A DNA stretch of 64,000 bases, from the NCBI RefSeq assembly GCF_012034935.1, contig NZ_JAATEN010000020.1:1-64000 (forward strand), read 5' to 3'. Source of the stretch: Streptomyces zingiberis. GTDB lineage: Bacteria > Actinomycetota > Actinomycetes > Streptomycetales > Streptomycetaceae. The notes under the pieces were generated by a model. It made no database searches. It was not told the origin of the DNA and saw only the letters and a program-made list of their open reading frames with translations. A program made the translations under genes and the position numbers. Shown here in pieces: positions 7,920-17,333 of the stretch; positions within the stretch are counted from its first letter, which is position 1; each line of letters opens with the position of its first letter.

Positions 7920-8017
7920 GGCGGGCACCTTACTCCCCGTCCCATTTGATGACATGAGCCGTCCACGATGTGGATAAGGCCGGCCGGGGCGCGTCCCCCT
8001 GGGCCGGGCCGCCCCGG

Positions 8018-8158
8018 TCAGCGGCCGTGGCCGGTGGCGCCGCCGTTGTCCCGGCGGTCCAGGGCACGCTGGAGGGCGGCCGCGGCCTCCTGCCGGGCGG
8101 TGGTGTCGGCGGTACGGGAGGCGGAGCGGCGGCGGGCACGGGTGGCGGTGGCGTTCAT
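8018..8158 (-). CDS. Small basic hypothetical protein
   Basis: A 46-residue protein, MNATATRARRRSASRTADTT at the start, with a predicted short helix (ARQEAAAALQRALDRRD) and a glycine-rich end. GGAG sits seven bases before the ATG, which is why I call it. It lies 98 bases upstream of leuB on the same strand. I do not recognise a family. It is strongly basic at its N-terminus and has no signal peptide or membrane segment. Confidence 0.5.
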   Translation of the reverse strand: MNATATRARRRSASRTADTTARQEAAAALQRALDRRDNGGATGHGR

Positions 8159-8512
8159 GACATGTCTCCAATGCGGGAACGGCGGAAGCGGGCGCGACGG
8201 GCACGGAAGGCTCCGGGGGAGCACGGGACACGCCGGAAGGGCGGGGGGCTCACACGCGGCAGGGGTCACCTGCGAGGGGCGCGGCCCACATCCACCGTTC
8301 GCCGGATCGGCGACAAGCTCGGCTCCCCACAACGCTAAGGCACGCCGGTCGCGCTGTCTCCACAACTAGTCGGACTTCCTACTATCTGAGACGGCGGGGG
8401 TGCCCGGCCGAGGCGCGGACCGGGCACCCCGACGCCGCGCGGCGGGCCCGGGCGCACGGGGCACGGGGGCACGGGGGCCTGCCCCCGGCCCGGGACCGGG
8501 AGCCCGCCCGGT
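8159..8512 (-). other. Intergenic region upstream of the small ORF
   Basis: This lies between the glycosidase stop and the small ORF. It contains the hairpin at 8397-8430 and an A/T-richer patch (8365-8392, around ACAACTAGTC and CTACTATCTGAG) that probably carries the small gene's promoter. I could not fix its hexamers. Confidence 0.4.
8397..8430 (-). terminator. Terminator after the phosphodiester glycosidase gene
   Basis: GGGGTGCCCGG (8397-8407) pairs with CCGGGCACCCC (8420-8430) around a 12-base loop, about 80 bases beyond the stop codon. Confidence 0.65.
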
Positions 8513-11500
8513 TCAGGCCGCGTCCGCGCCCCGCTCCCCGCCGCCGCCCGCCGCGGGGGCGGCGACCCGCAGCTCCGTCCGCTCCGTGACGCCGTTCACC
8601 GTCACCGACAGCGTCGCCTTTCCCGGGCGCAGCGCGGTGAGCACCCCGGTGGCGGGGTCGTACGCGGCGACGTGCCGGGGCCCGGCGCCGTCCGCGGGGC
8701 CGATACGCAGCCGTGGCGAGCCGGTCCAGTCGGCGCTCAGCGGGAAGCCCACCGGTACCGCGCGGGCCGTGCCGCCCTCGCCCTGGAGGACGGTGGCGGT
8801 GACCCGGGCCGTGGAGCCGGCGGGCAGCCCGGCGGGGCCGTCGAGCCGCAGGCCGTCGACGTGCGGGCGGGTCTGGACGGTCAGCCAGTCCGGTCCGCCC
8901 TCCCACGGCCGCTGCCGGGCGCGGTCCCGTTCCGCCTCGCTCACCCGGTCGACGCCGGCCAGGGACCAGCCGGTGAAGCCTCCCCGGCCGGGCGGGGCCG
9001 CGGGCGCCTTGCCGCTGTTCCCGTTCACCAGGCACGGCACCCCGTCGGTCCGCGAGGCGTGGAAGACACCGGCGTGGCCGGTGATCAGCGCGGCCCCCTT
9101 GCCGGAGGCCCGCCGGAACCCGGCGAGCCAGCTCTCCAGCAGCGCGGCCTCCTTGGGGTCGGAGAGCTGTGAGGCCCGCTGCGGGGTGGGGTCACGGGGC
9201 GGTACGTGCTGCACGACCACCACGGACCCCACCGCCGCGTCCCGGGCGGCGCGGTCCAGCTCGGCGCGGAGTCCCCGGAGCTGGCCGAGGCCGCCGCCGC
9301 GGAGGGACAGGGAGGAGGTGTCCAGGGTGAGGAACCGGGTGCCCCGGTGGTCGAGGACGCGGTGGGCCGGGCCGAACTCCCGCTCGAAGAGTTCCGTCGA
9401 GCCGCCCATCACCTCGTGGTTGCCCGGCACATACGTCCACTCCACCGCGTCCCCGAGTTCCTCCTCCAGCACCCGCCGGGCGAGGGCGAGGTCGGCGGCC
9501 GATCCCTCGTCCACCAGATCGCCGTTGACCAGCACCAGGTCGGGCGCGGCGGCCCGGATCTCGCGCAGGGTGCGGCGGGCCTGCCGCACGATCGGCCCGT
9601 CCGGGTCCCGCGCGGTGAACTGCGCGTCGGACAGGACGGCGAACCGCCAGTCACGGCGGGCGGTCTCCGCGCCCGTCCCGATCAGCCGGTCCGGCACCGG
9701 CCCGGCGGCGGGCAGGTCGACGTCCGGCGGGACCAGGGCGGTGAGACCGTCGAGCACCACCTCGCCGGTGTACTGCCGCAGCGGGTCGGTCTCGGCCAGG
9801 TACAGGCGGCGCACCCGCAGCGGGTGGACCGTGCCCGGCGGCACCGCGAACTCCACCTGCCGCCATCCGGTCCAGGTGACGAACGGGGCGCGCAGCACCA
9901 GGTCGGTGTTCTGCGCGTCGAGGAGGTGGAGGGAGGGCCAGGCGCCGTGACCGTCCCCCTTGAGCCACAGGCGGAAGGCCTGCGGCTGCCCCGCCACCGG
10001 GACGGGCTCGGGCGGGTTGGCGTAGGCGGCCCGGGTGGCGGTGGAGCGGGTGAAGTCGTAGGCCAGGCGCAGGCCGGTGCCGTCCCGGCCGTCCGGGTCC
10101 GGGGCGACGGATCCCTCGGCGCGGGCCTGGGAGAAGGTCCAGCGGCCGGCGTCGTCGAAGGCGGCGACCGTACGTTCCGTCAGCCCGACGGTGACGCCGA
10201 CCACGGCCGTCCGGCCCCCCGCGGTCGCCTCGATACGGCCCGAACCGCCGTCCCGTTTCGCCGTCACCGTGAAGGAGCCACGGCCGTCGGGGACGACGGT
10301 GAACAGCGAGCGGTCGTACTCCAGGGCCACATCGGCCGGTTCGACGGGGGCCTCCGTGCCCTGCGCGTCCAGGCCGGTGAGGCCGAACACGCCGGTGGCG
10401 TCCGCGTCGGCCAGCCCGACCCGGGGGGTGGTGGGGACGATCCGGTCGAGCGGCCCGATCACGCTCAGCGCCACGCTCCCCCGGGCCGCGCCGAGCCGTG
10501 CCTCCACCTCGGCGGTGCCGGACCGCCGCGCGGTGAACACGCCCGCCCCGTCGACCCGGCCGGCCGCGCCGGCTCCCCCGGGCCGCACCGTCCACCGTGG
10601 CCGGCCCGCCGCGGGCCCGTAGGTCTCGTCGTGGACGGTGGCGCGCAGACTCCGGGTGAGGCCGGGGAAGACCCGGTCGGGCCGGCCACCGCGGACCGGG
10701 CCGGTGGTGGGGGCGTCCCCGGCGGCGGTGGCGGTCTCCACCCGGATGCCCGCCGGGCGTCCGCCGCCCGTGGGCACGGTGACGGCCAGGCCGTTGGCCA
10801 CCGGGCGCTCCCGCCCGTCCGACGGGCTGTTCTCCAGCCGGGGGGCGGACTCGCCCGCGGCCCGGGCGAGCAGGGTGGAGGAGCCGCCGCCGTCCAGGTT
10901 GAGCGCGTTGTGCGCACCCAGCTCCCGCATCATGCGGCCCAGCTGGGTGAGGGTGACCCCGCCGCTGTCCGCCTGCCGGCCGTCCACGGTGAGGACGTGC
11001 ACGGTGGAGCCGTCGCGGGAGAAGCCCACGGCGGTGCGGGGCGCCGCAGCGTTGTTCGGCCTCCCCTCCCAGTCCTGCGGCTCACCGTCGACGACGACCA
11101 GCCCGCGGCCGCCCACCGCCGTGCGCGGCACGGGTCCGCCCCCGGTCCGCGGCCGGTACTCCACCCCGGCCCGGTCGCCCGGTGCCAGCGCGGCGAGGGC
11201 GCCGGCGCCGGCCTCCCGGCCCAGCAGCACGGTGGTCCCCTCCTCGACCCGCCCGCCGGGCGTGGTGCGGACCTCACGGACCACGCCGCCGGCGAGGACG
11301 ACCTCGGTGACGCGCTCCGCCCCGGCGACGGCCTGGGCGCGGTCGGCGCCGCCCCACTGCGGGGTGTAGAGGGCGATGCCCCCGGCCGGCACCGACGCGG
11401 GGTTGTAGGCGTCCAGGGGCCGGTCACCGGCGGGGAGGGTGAGCGTGCCGTCGAAGTACAGGTCGAGGATCCGGCCCGCGTCGTCCGGGCCGAACCCCGC

Positions 11501-12292
11501 GACCGTGCGGTTGGCCCCGCCGGGGGCGGTGACGAACGCCCCGTCGCGCAGGCCGGGGCCGAGCGGCGCCCCCGTGCCGAGGTCGAAGAAGTCGGCGTTG
11601 ACGGCGGCCACGGTGGTCCGCCCCGGGCCGGGGTCGTGCGCGGAGACCAGGGCGGAGACGGTGCCGGGCCGGGTCACCTCCCCGGAGGAGAGGTGGTCCA
11701 CGCGGGCACCGCCGCGCAGGTCGACGGAGAGGGCGTCGGCGCGCAGCCAGGCACCGGGGGTCAGCCGGTCGAAGGAGGTGAGGTCGACGCCGGGCGCCAC
11801 GGGCCGGGTGGTGCGCGAGGTCTCCAGCGCGCCGTCCGGCTCAGCGGCCGTCCCGGGCCGTTCCGCCGCACCGGCGCCGGTGGGCGTCCCCGCGGGCGGC
11901 GGCGCGACGGGACGGAGGACGTCCGCCCGGGTGAGCGGGCGCGGATCGGTGTCCGCGGCGGCGGCCGGCGGCACGGCGCCGAGGAGGAGCGCGGCAGCGG
12001 TCGCGAGGACCACCCCGGTGACACCCGCGGCGGGACCGCGCCGCAGGCGGATGGCGGCGCGGACGGCGGCGGTGCGTCCGGTGGGGCGGGCGGTGGAGCG
12101 GGCGGTGGAGCGGGCGGTGGCGGTGCGTCCGGCGGCCCGGGCGGTGGAGCGACCACCGGTGGCGGTGCGTCCGGCGGCGGGACGGGCGCCGGTGGCCCCG
12201 GCCGCGGAGCCGGGGCCCGCGGTGCGGGCGGTGGGTCCGGCACGGCCGGCGCTTTCGGCGCGGGCGGCGCTTCCGTGGCGGGCGGCGGACAT
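8513..12292 (-). CDS. Secreted phosphodiester glycosidase fused to a metallophosphoesterase
   Basis: A 1259-residue multidomain exported protein. Residues 1-85 are low-complexity Ala/Arg/Thr/Gly, then a signal-type hydrophobic core (VTGVVLATAAALLLGAVPPA, about 91-110) and cleavage near AAAADT. Residues about 220-505 are a phosphodiester glycosidase (NAGPA/uncovering-enzyme-like) domain with AVNADFFDLGTGAPLG, TVDGRQADSGGVTL and NALNLDGGGSSTLL. A Big-like domain and a carbohydrate-binding-like jelly roll follow. A calcineurin-type phosphoesterase comes next (AVLSDAQF, LVNGDLVDEG, VPGNHEV, VQHVPP, TGHAGVFHA). A second Big-like domain closes the protein. ATG 12292 has GGGGGA before it. The long arginine-rich pre-signal segment is unusual. 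Co-occurring activities suggest cleavage of sugar-phosphodiesters and release of phosphate outside the cell, but the substrate is unknown. Confidence 0.88.
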   Translation of the reverse strand: MSAARHGSAARAESAGRAGPTARTAGPGSAAGATGARPAAGRTATGGRSTARAAGRTATARSTARSTARPTGRTAAVRAAIRLRRGPAAGVTGVVLATAAALLLGAVPPAAAADTDPRPLTRADVLRPVAPPPAGTPTGAGAAERPGTAAEPDGALETSRTTRPVAPGVDLTSFDRLTPGAWLRADALSVDLRGGARVDHLSSGEVTRPGTVSALVSAHDPGPGRTTVAAVNADFFDLGTGAPLGPGLRDGAFVTAPGGANRTVAGFGPDDAGRILDLYFDGTLTLPAGDRPLDAYNPASVPAGGIALYTPQWGGADRAQAVAGAERVTEVVLAGGVVREVRTTPGGRVEEGTTVLLGREAGAGALAALAPGDRAGVEYRPRTGGGPVPRTAVGGRGLVVVDGEPQDWEGRPNNAAAPRTAVGFSRDGSTVHVLTVDGRQADSGGVTLTQLGRMMRELGAHNALNLDGGGSSTLLARAAGESAPRLENSPSDGRERPVANGLAVTVPTGGGRPAGIRVETATAAGDAPTTGPVRGGRPDRVFPGLTRSLRATVHDETYGPAAGRPRWTVRPGGAGAAGRVDGAGVFTARRSGTAEVEARLGAARGSVALSVIGPLDRIVPTTPRVGLADADATGVFGLTGLDAQGTEAPVEPADVALEYDRSLFTVVPDGRGSFTVTAKRDGGSGRIEATAGGRTAVVGVTVGLTERTVAAFDDAGRWTFSQARAEGSVAPDPDGRDGTGLRLAYDFTRSTATRAAYANPPEPVPVAGQPQAFRLWLKGDGHGAWPSLHLLDAQNTDLVLRAPFVTWTGWRQVEFAVPPGTVHPLRVRRLYLAETDPLRQYTGEVVLDGLTALVPPDVDLPAAGPVPDRLIGTGAETARRDWRFAVLSDAQFTARDPDGPIVRQARRTLREIRAAAPDLVLVNGDLVDEGSAADLALARRVLEEELGDAVEWTYVPGNHEVMGGSTELFEREFGPAHRVLDHRGTRFLTLDTSSLSLRGGGLGQLRGLRAELDRAARDAAVGSVVVVQHVPPRDPTPQRASQLSDPKEAALLESWLAGFRRASGKGAALITGHAGVFHASRTDGVPCLVNGNSGKAPAAPPGRGGFTGWSLAGVDRVSEAERDRARQRPWEGGPDWLTVQTRPHVDGLRLDGPAGLPAGSTARVTATVLQGEGGTARAVPVGFPLSADWTGSPRLRIGPADGAGPRHVAAYDPATGVLTALRPGKATLSVTVNGVTERTELRVAAPAAGGGGERGADAA

Positions 12293-13132
12293 GCTTCCCC
12301 CTGTCCCGGCCGGGCCCTGCGGACGGCCCGGTCCTGCCGACAGGTTCCCGCGCGGGCCGGTGGCCCGCCAGACCACCTCCGCCGCGACGCGGCCCGGGGA
12401 GCCACCGCCGATGGTGGCCGCGGCCCTGGCCTTGGGCGGTGGCACCGGCCGTGGCCGTGGCCGTGGCGCCAACGGTGGCCGGGACGAGGCGATCCACCGT
12501 GGTCACGCGGACGCGCGCTCCGGGCCCCGTGACGGGGCCGTCGCGCGCGGCCCCGGCGGAGGGCCCGGGTCGGCCACGGCCACGGGTCGGGTCCGCGCAG
12601 GCCGTGGCGGCCTCTGGGACGAGCGCGCGGGGCCGGAAGGGGCCGAGGAACACGCGGACTGCGGGCGGCCAGGGGGCGGCGGACCGCAGAAACGAGCGCG
12701 GGACCTCCGCCACGGCTGAACAGGCCCCGGCCGGAGCCCGGCCGGGGTCTCCGGTGACGGTGCCCCATCCGGCAGACGGGGTCCGCGCACCTCCCGGCGC
12801 GCGAACCCCGTCCTCCCCGGACACACCCTGTCGCCCCCCGGCACCCCGCCACCCGGGGCCCCGCGCCGGACCGCCGGGGCCCGGCCGCCCGGGCGGCGGC
12901 TGATCCCGCCCGGCCGACGGTGCCGGATGGCGGACGGCGGGTGCCTGGCAGCGGAGGGCGGGGGGCGCCCGCGGCGTTGCCCGGCGTCCGAAAGGCCTCC
13001 GCGCCGGCCGGGCACACCACCCGGCCGCCGCGCGCGAAGGCCGTGACCCGCGGAGTTCGTGACCGCGGAGGCCGTGCCCCGCGAAGGCCGTGCCCCGCGA
13101 AGGCCGTGCCCCGCGAAGGCCGTAACGCGCCG
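12293..13132. other. 840-bp gene-less, repeat-rich interval
   Basis: This lies between the glycosidase start and the pruA stop, both on the minus strand. All open frames here look like composition artefacts (Pro/Arg/Gly-rich, no ribosome binding site). It must hold the glycosidase promoter, which I could not locate. The right end, 13036-13124, is a tandem repeat. Confidence 0.55.
13036..13124. repeat. 16-bp tandem repeat downstream of pruA
   Basis: Unit GAAGGCCGTGCCCCGC. There are exact copies at 13083-13098 and 13099-13114, a one-base-short copy at 13068-13082, a variant (GAAGGCCGTGACCCGC) at 13036-13051, a diverged copy between, and a partial copy at 13115-13124. The array ends eight bases before the pruA stop codon. 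Confidence 0.8.
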
Positions 13133-14764
13133 TCAGCCCATGTGGGGGTACCGGTAGTCCACCGGCGGCACCAGGGTCTCCTTGATGGAACGGGTCGAGG
13201 TCCAGCGGAGGAGGTTCTGCAGGGACCCGGCCTTGTCGTTGGTGCCGGAGGCACGCCCGCCGCCGAACGGCTGCTGGCCCACGACGGCGCCGGTCGGCTT
13301 GTCGTTGATGTAGAAGTTGCCCGCGGCGTACCGCAGCTTCTCGCAGGTGGCGGCCGCGGCGGCGCGGTCGTTCGCGATGACGGCGCCGGTCAGCGCGTAC
13401 GGCGCGACCGACTCCATCTGCTCCAGCATCGCGTCGTAGGCGTCGTCCTCGTAGACGTGGACGCCGAGGATCGGGCCGAAGTACTCGTCGCGGAAGATCT
13501 CGTTCGAGGGGTCGGTGGAGACCAGCACGGTCGGGCGGACGAACCAGCCCTCGCTGTCGTCGCAGGTCCCGCCGGCCAGCACCTCGATCGTCGGGTCCGT
13601 CCCGGCGCGGTCGATGGCGGCCTTGTTCTTGGCGAACGCCCGCTCGTCGATGACCGCGGAGAGGAAGTTCGACAGATCCGCCACGTGCCCCATGGGCAGC
13701 CCGTCGACCTCGGCGGCCAGCTCCTCGCGCAGCCCGTTCTCCCACAGCGACCGCGGGATGTAGGCGCGCGAGGCGGCGGAGCACTTCTGGCCCTGGTATT
13801 CGAACGCGCCGCGTACCAGCGCGGTCCGCAGCACCGCGGGGTCGGCGGAGGGGTGGGCGACGACGAAGTCCTTGCCGCCCGTCTCGCCGACCAGCCGCGG
13901 GTAGGTGCGGTAGCCGCCGATGTTCTCGCCGACCGTCTTCCACAGGTACTGGAAGGTCCTGGTCGAGCCGGTGAAGTGGATGCCCGCGAGGTCGGGGTGG
14001 GCCAGGGCCACCTCGGAGACGGCCACGCCGTCACCGGTGACGAGGTTGATGACACCCGGCGGCAGACCCGCCTCCTCCAGCAGCCGCATCAGCAGGACGG
14101 CCGCGTGGGTCTGCGTCGGCGACGGCTTCCACACCACCACGTTGCCCATCAGCGCGGGGGCGGTGGGCAGGTTGCCCGCGATGGCCGTGAAGTTGAACGG
14201 GGTGATCGCGTAGACGAACCCCTCCAGCGGCCGGTGGTCGGAGCGGTTCCACACCCCGGGGGAGTTGGCCACCGGCTGCTCGGCGAGGATCTGCCGCGCG
14301 TAGTGGACGTTGAAGCGCCAGAAGTCGATCAGCTCGCAGGGGGTGTCGATCTCCGCCTGCTGCGCGGTCTTGGACTGGCCGAGCATGGTGGACGCGGCGA
14401 GCGTCTCCCGCCACGGCCCGGCCAGCAGCTCGGCGGCGCGGAGGAAGACGGCCGCGCGGTCGTCGAAGGAGAGCGCCCGCCAGGCCGGGGCCGCGGCGAG
14501 GGCGGCGTCCACCGCGTCCCGCGCGTCCTCGGCCGTGGCCTGCGCGGCGGTGCCCAGGCGCGCCCGGTGCTCGTGCGGCTGGACGACGTCGAAACGCTCG
14601 CCGCCGCCCATCCGGCGGGCGCCGCCGATGGTCATGGGCAGGTCGATCGGGTGGTCCGCCAGCTCCTTGAGCTTGGCCTCCAGCCGCCGGCGCTCGGGGC
14701 TGCCGGGTGCGTAGCTGTGCACCGGCTCGTTCACCGGCGCGGGGACCTGGGTGACAGCGTCCAT
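13133..14764 (-). CDS. pruA: 1-pyrroline-5-carboxylate (glutamate semialdehyde) dehydrogenase
   Basis: A 543-residue aldehyde dehydrogenase, the second enzyme of proline catabolism (P5C/glutamate semialdehyde to glutamate, NAD-dependent). The catalytic Glu lies in LVGETGGKDF and the catalytic Cys in YQGQKCSAASRAYIP. The cofactor-binding stretch ITPFNFTAIAGN and C-terminal NFYINDKPTGAVVGQQPFGG are typical of the group 1 P5CDH (RocA/PruA) family. The length is normal. It lies 181 bases downstream of the proline dehydrogenase gene on the same strand, and a PucR-type regulator diverges upstream, forming a compact proline utilisation locus. Confidence 0.96.
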   Translation of the reverse strand: MDAVTQVPAPVNEPVHSYAPGSPERRRLEAKLKELADHPIDLPMTIGGARRMGGGERFDVVQPHEHRARLGTAAQATAEDARDAVDAALAAAPAWRALSFDDRAAVFLRAAELLAGPWRETLAASTMLGQSKTAQQAEIDTPCELIDFWRFNVHYARQILAEQPVANSPGVWNRSDHRPLEGFVYAITPFNFTAIAGNLPTAPALMGNVVVWKPSPTQTHAAVLLMRLLEEAGLPPGVINLVTGDGVAVSEVALAHPDLAGIHFTGSTRTFQYLWKTVGENIGGYRTYPRLVGETGGKDFVVAHPSADPAVLRTALVRGAFEYQGQKCSAASRAYIPRSLWENGLREELAAEVDGLPMGHVADLSNFLSAVIDERAFAKNKAAIDRAGTDPTIEVLAGGTCDDSEGWFVRPTVLVSTDPSNEIFRDEYFGPILGVHVYEDDAYDAMLEQMESVAPYALTGAVIANDRAAAAATCEKLRYAAGNFYINDKPTGAVVGQQPFGGGRASGTNDKAGSLQNLLRWTSTRSIKETLVPPVDYRYPHMG

Positions 14765-14945
14765 GATGGCTGTTCTCTCCTCAGTCTTTCGGGAGTCTGT
14801 TCGGGGTCTTGCTCGCGGGTTCCGCTCGGGGCGCGGGGTCGGTTCGGGCAGGTCGATCGGGGCCGGCAGGGGACCCCGGCCGGAGCCGGGCGCCGCCCGG
14901 TGTCAGGGGCGCCCCACGGCCGTCCTCCGCCGGCGCCGCGCGGGG

Positions 14946-15872
14946 TCAGCCGCGGCCGGCGAGGGAGCGCAGGAAGAAGGCGACGTTCGCCGGGCGCTCG
15001 GCGAGCCGGCGCATGAAGTAGCCGTACCAGTCGGTGCCGTACGGGACGTAGGTGCGTACCCGGTGGCCCTCGGCCGCCAGGCGCTCCTGCTCCCCCACCC
15101 GGATGCCGTACAGCATCTGGAACTCGTACGCGCCGGGCTTGCGGCCGGCCCGCCGGGCGAGCTCCTCACCGATGGCGATCAGGCGCGGGTCGTGCGAGCC
15201 GATCATGGGGTATCCCTGCCCGGTCATGAGGACCCCCAGACAGCGGACGAACGCCCGGTCCACCTCCGCCCGCCGCTGATACGCCACGCTCGCGGGCTCC
15301 CGGTACGCGCCCTTCACCAGCCGGACGCGGGAACCCTCCCCGGCCAGCGCGCGGCAGTCGTCCTCGGTGCGGAAGAGGTAGGACTGGAGCACCGCGCCCG
15401 TCTGCGGGAAGCGGCGCCGCATCTCGCGGAGGACGGCGAGGGTGGAGTCCACGGTGGTGTGGTCCTCCATGTCCAGGGTGACGGTGGTACCGGCCTCGGC
15501 GGCCGCCTCCACCACCGGGGTGACGTTGGCCAGCGCCAGGTCGTGCCCGCCGGGCAGCGCCTGGCCGAAGGCGGAGAGCTTGACCGACATCTCGGCGCGC
15601 TCCCCCAGGCCCAGCCCGGCCAGTCCCTCGCAGAGCGCCAGATAGGCGTCCCGGTTGCGGCGCGCCTCCGCCGGATCGGTGATGTCCTCGCCCAGGTGGT
15701 CGAGGGTGACCTCCAGGCCGCGGCCGGTGAGGTCCCGGACGGCGGCCAGCACGTCGGGCAGCGCCTCCCCCGGGACGTAACGGTCCACGACGGGGCGGGT
15801 GACGGGCGCCGACGACACCAGACGGCGGACACGGCCGCTGCGCGCGGCGGCGAGGAGCACGGGTCCCAGCAC
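14946..15872 (-). CDS. Proline dehydrogenase
   Basis: A 308-residue monofunctional FAD-dependent proline dehydrogenase (proline to 1-pyrroline-5-carboxylate). The TIM-barrel motifs LDHLGEDITD, VKLSAFG, LDMEDHTTVDSTL, RLVKGAYREP, GSHDPRL and FQMLYGIR are all present, with VPYGTDWYGYFMRRLAERPAN near the C-terminus contributing substrate-binding arginines. The start is GTG at 15872 because GGAGG lies seven bases upstream and the length then matches the family. An upstream frame without a ribosome binding site is discarded. It is the first gene of a probable two-gene unit with pruA. Confidence 0.94.
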   Translation of the reverse strand: MLGPVLLAAARSGRVRRLVSSAPVTRPVVDRYVPGEALPDVLAAVRDLTGRGLEVTLDHLGEDITDPAEARRNRDAYLALCEGLAGLGLGERAEMSVKLSAFGQALPGGHDLALANVTPVVEAAAEAGTTVTLDMEDHTTVDSTLAVLREMRRRFPQTGAVLQSYLFRTEDDCRALAGEGSRVRLVKGAYREPASVAYQRRAEVDRAFVRCLGVLMTGQGYPMIGSHDPRLIAIGEELARRAGRKPGAYEFQMLYGIRVGEQERLAAEGHRVRTYVPYGTDWYGYFMRRLAERPANVAFFLRSLAGRG

Positions 15873-15966
15873 GGGGCACCTCCGGGGCGTACGGCCTCCG
15901 GCGGGTACGCCGGGGGCGGGGAGAACCTGTGAGCACCGTAGGGACGGCGGGCGCGGGGCCGCCATC

Positions 15967-16008
15967 GACAGCTGTCACGTCCCCGCGGCCGCCCTCTCAG
16001 ACAGTTGT
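15967..16008. promoter_or_regulatory. Repeated GACAGYTGT motif in the proline divergent promoter region
   Basis: GACAGCTGTC (15967-15976, a perfect palindrome) and GACAGTTGT (16000-16008) lie 33 bases apart, close to three helical turns, in the 182-base gap between proline dehydrogenase and its divergent PucR-type regulator. They are candidate binding sites for that regulator. Confidence 0.4.
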
Positions 16009-16054
16009 ATGAGGCAGGGGCGACAATGGCCGCAGGAACGGGAAAGGCGGGGCC

Positions 16055-17251
16055 ATGCGCGGCGACTACCAGCAGTTGGTCGATGAGATCTCGGCGGTCC
16101 TGGCCGCCCCCGCCACCCTGGAGGACCGCGGCTTCCGCCTGATCGCCTTCGGGGCGCACGAGGCGCCGGAGGGCGACGACAGGCCGGGCGGCCCGGTGCT
16201 GGACCCGGTCCGCACCCGCTCGATCCTGCACCGGCGGTCCACCACCGCGGTGCGCGACTGGTTCGAGGCGTTCGGGATCAGCCGGGCCACCGGGCCGCTG
16301 CGCATCCCCGCCGATCCCTCCGCCGGGGTCCTCATCGGCCGGATCTGCCTCCCGGTCCGCCACCGGGGCGTGGTCCACGGCTATGTCTGGCTGCTCGACG
16401 ACGGGCACCTGGCGGATCTGGAGACGGGCGCCGGCGGCGGGCCGCCCGACCCCCGGCTCGCCCAGGCCATGGAGACGGCCGGCCGGATCGGGGAACTGCT
16501 CGCCGCCGAGGCGCGGGCCGGCGCCGAACGTGGGGAGCTGCTGGAGGACCTGCTCACCGCGCGGACCGCGGCCCGCGACGCGGCGCGCGCCGGGCTGCGG
16601 AGCAGACTGGGCGGCGCGGCGGACGGGACGCTGTACCTCGCCGCGGTCGTCCCCTGGGACCCGGCGGGGGCGGAGGGTGACGGCGGCGAACCGGTGCCGG
16701 GGCTGTCCGGACTGCCGGGGGCGCTCGCCGTCCGCGCCGTCCCCGGCCAGGGACTCGCCGTGCTGACGTGTCCGGCCCCCGCCACCGGCGCCCCGGCGCA
16801 GGCGGCGGTGGAGCGGCTGCTCCGCTCACCCCGGGCGGCGGGCGCCGCGGCGGGCGTCGGCGCGCCGCGGGAGGGGCTGGACGAGCTGGAGCGGGCCTGG
16901 TGGGAGGCGCGGGCCGCGGCCCGGGCGGCGCGGGCCGAGCCGCGACTGGGTCCGGTCGCCCGGTGGGAGGCCATCGGGCCGTACCGGACGCTGGCGGAGC
17001 TGCCACCGGGGGGCGCCCCCGACGCGGCGGTGGCCGCGCTGTTCCGCCCGGCCCACGCCGAACTGGCCCGTACGGCGGAGGTCTACCTCGACCACGCCGG
17101 CCAGGCGGGCCGGGCGGCGGCCGCGCTGGCCGTCCACCGGCAGACGCTCTACTACCGGCTGTCCCGGGTGGAGCGGCTGACGGGGCTCGACCTCGCCGAC
17201 GGCGAGCACCGGCTGCTGCTCCACATGGCGCTCAAACGCGCCCGGCTGTGA
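16055..17251 (+). CDS. PucR-family transcriptional regulator, probably of proline utilisation
   Basis: A 398-residue regulator of the PucR/CdaR type. Its C-terminal helix-turn-helix is clear: LARTAEVYLDHAGQAGRAAA followed by ALAVHRQTLYYRLSRVERLT (about residues 340-385). The N-terminal two thirds form a sensory/GGDEF-like module without recognisable catalytic motifs. A purine-rich AAAGGCGGGG precedes the ATG. It diverges from the proline dehydrogenase-pruA unit. PucR-type activators of proline catabolism are known in mycobacteria (PruR), so control of the neighbouring genes is the natural inference. I cannot see an inducer-binding signature. Confidence 0.85.
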   Translation: MRGDYQQLVDEISAVLAAPATLEDRGFRLIAFGAHEAPEGDDRPGGPVLDPVRTRSILHRRSTTAVRDWFEAFGISRATGPLRIPADPSAGVLIGRICLPVRHRGVVHGYVWLLDDGHLADLETGAGGGPPDPRLAQAMETAGRIGELLAAEARAGAERGELLEDLLTARTAARDAARAGLRSRLGGAADGTLYLAAVVPWDPAGAEGDGGEPVPGLSGLPGALAVRAVPGQGLAVLTCPAPATGAPAQAAVERLLRSPRAAGAAAGVGAPREGLDELERAWWEARAAARAARAEPRLGPVARWEAIGPYRTLAELPPGGAPDAAVAALFRPAHAELARTAEVYLDHAGQAGRAAAALAVHRQTLYYRLSRVERLTGLDLADGEHRLLLHMALKRARL

Positions 17252-17333
17252 GGACAGGCGGCGGCCGAGGACCGGAGGTAGCCGAGGACCGGCAGCCGCC
17301 GGGGACCGGCGCGTGCCCGCGCCCCCGCTACGA

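Noticed and set aside
9206..12532. Plus-strand open frame of 1108 codons opposite the glycosidase gene
   Set aside because: It is Gly/Val/Glu/Arg/Gln-rich with no domain or ribosome binding site. It is the usual antisense shadow produced by third-position G/C bias of the real minus-strand gene.
12439..12903. Plus-strand frame of 154 codons in the 840-bp gap
   Set aside because: Ala/Pro/Gly/Arg composition, no start signal and no resemblance to any family I know.
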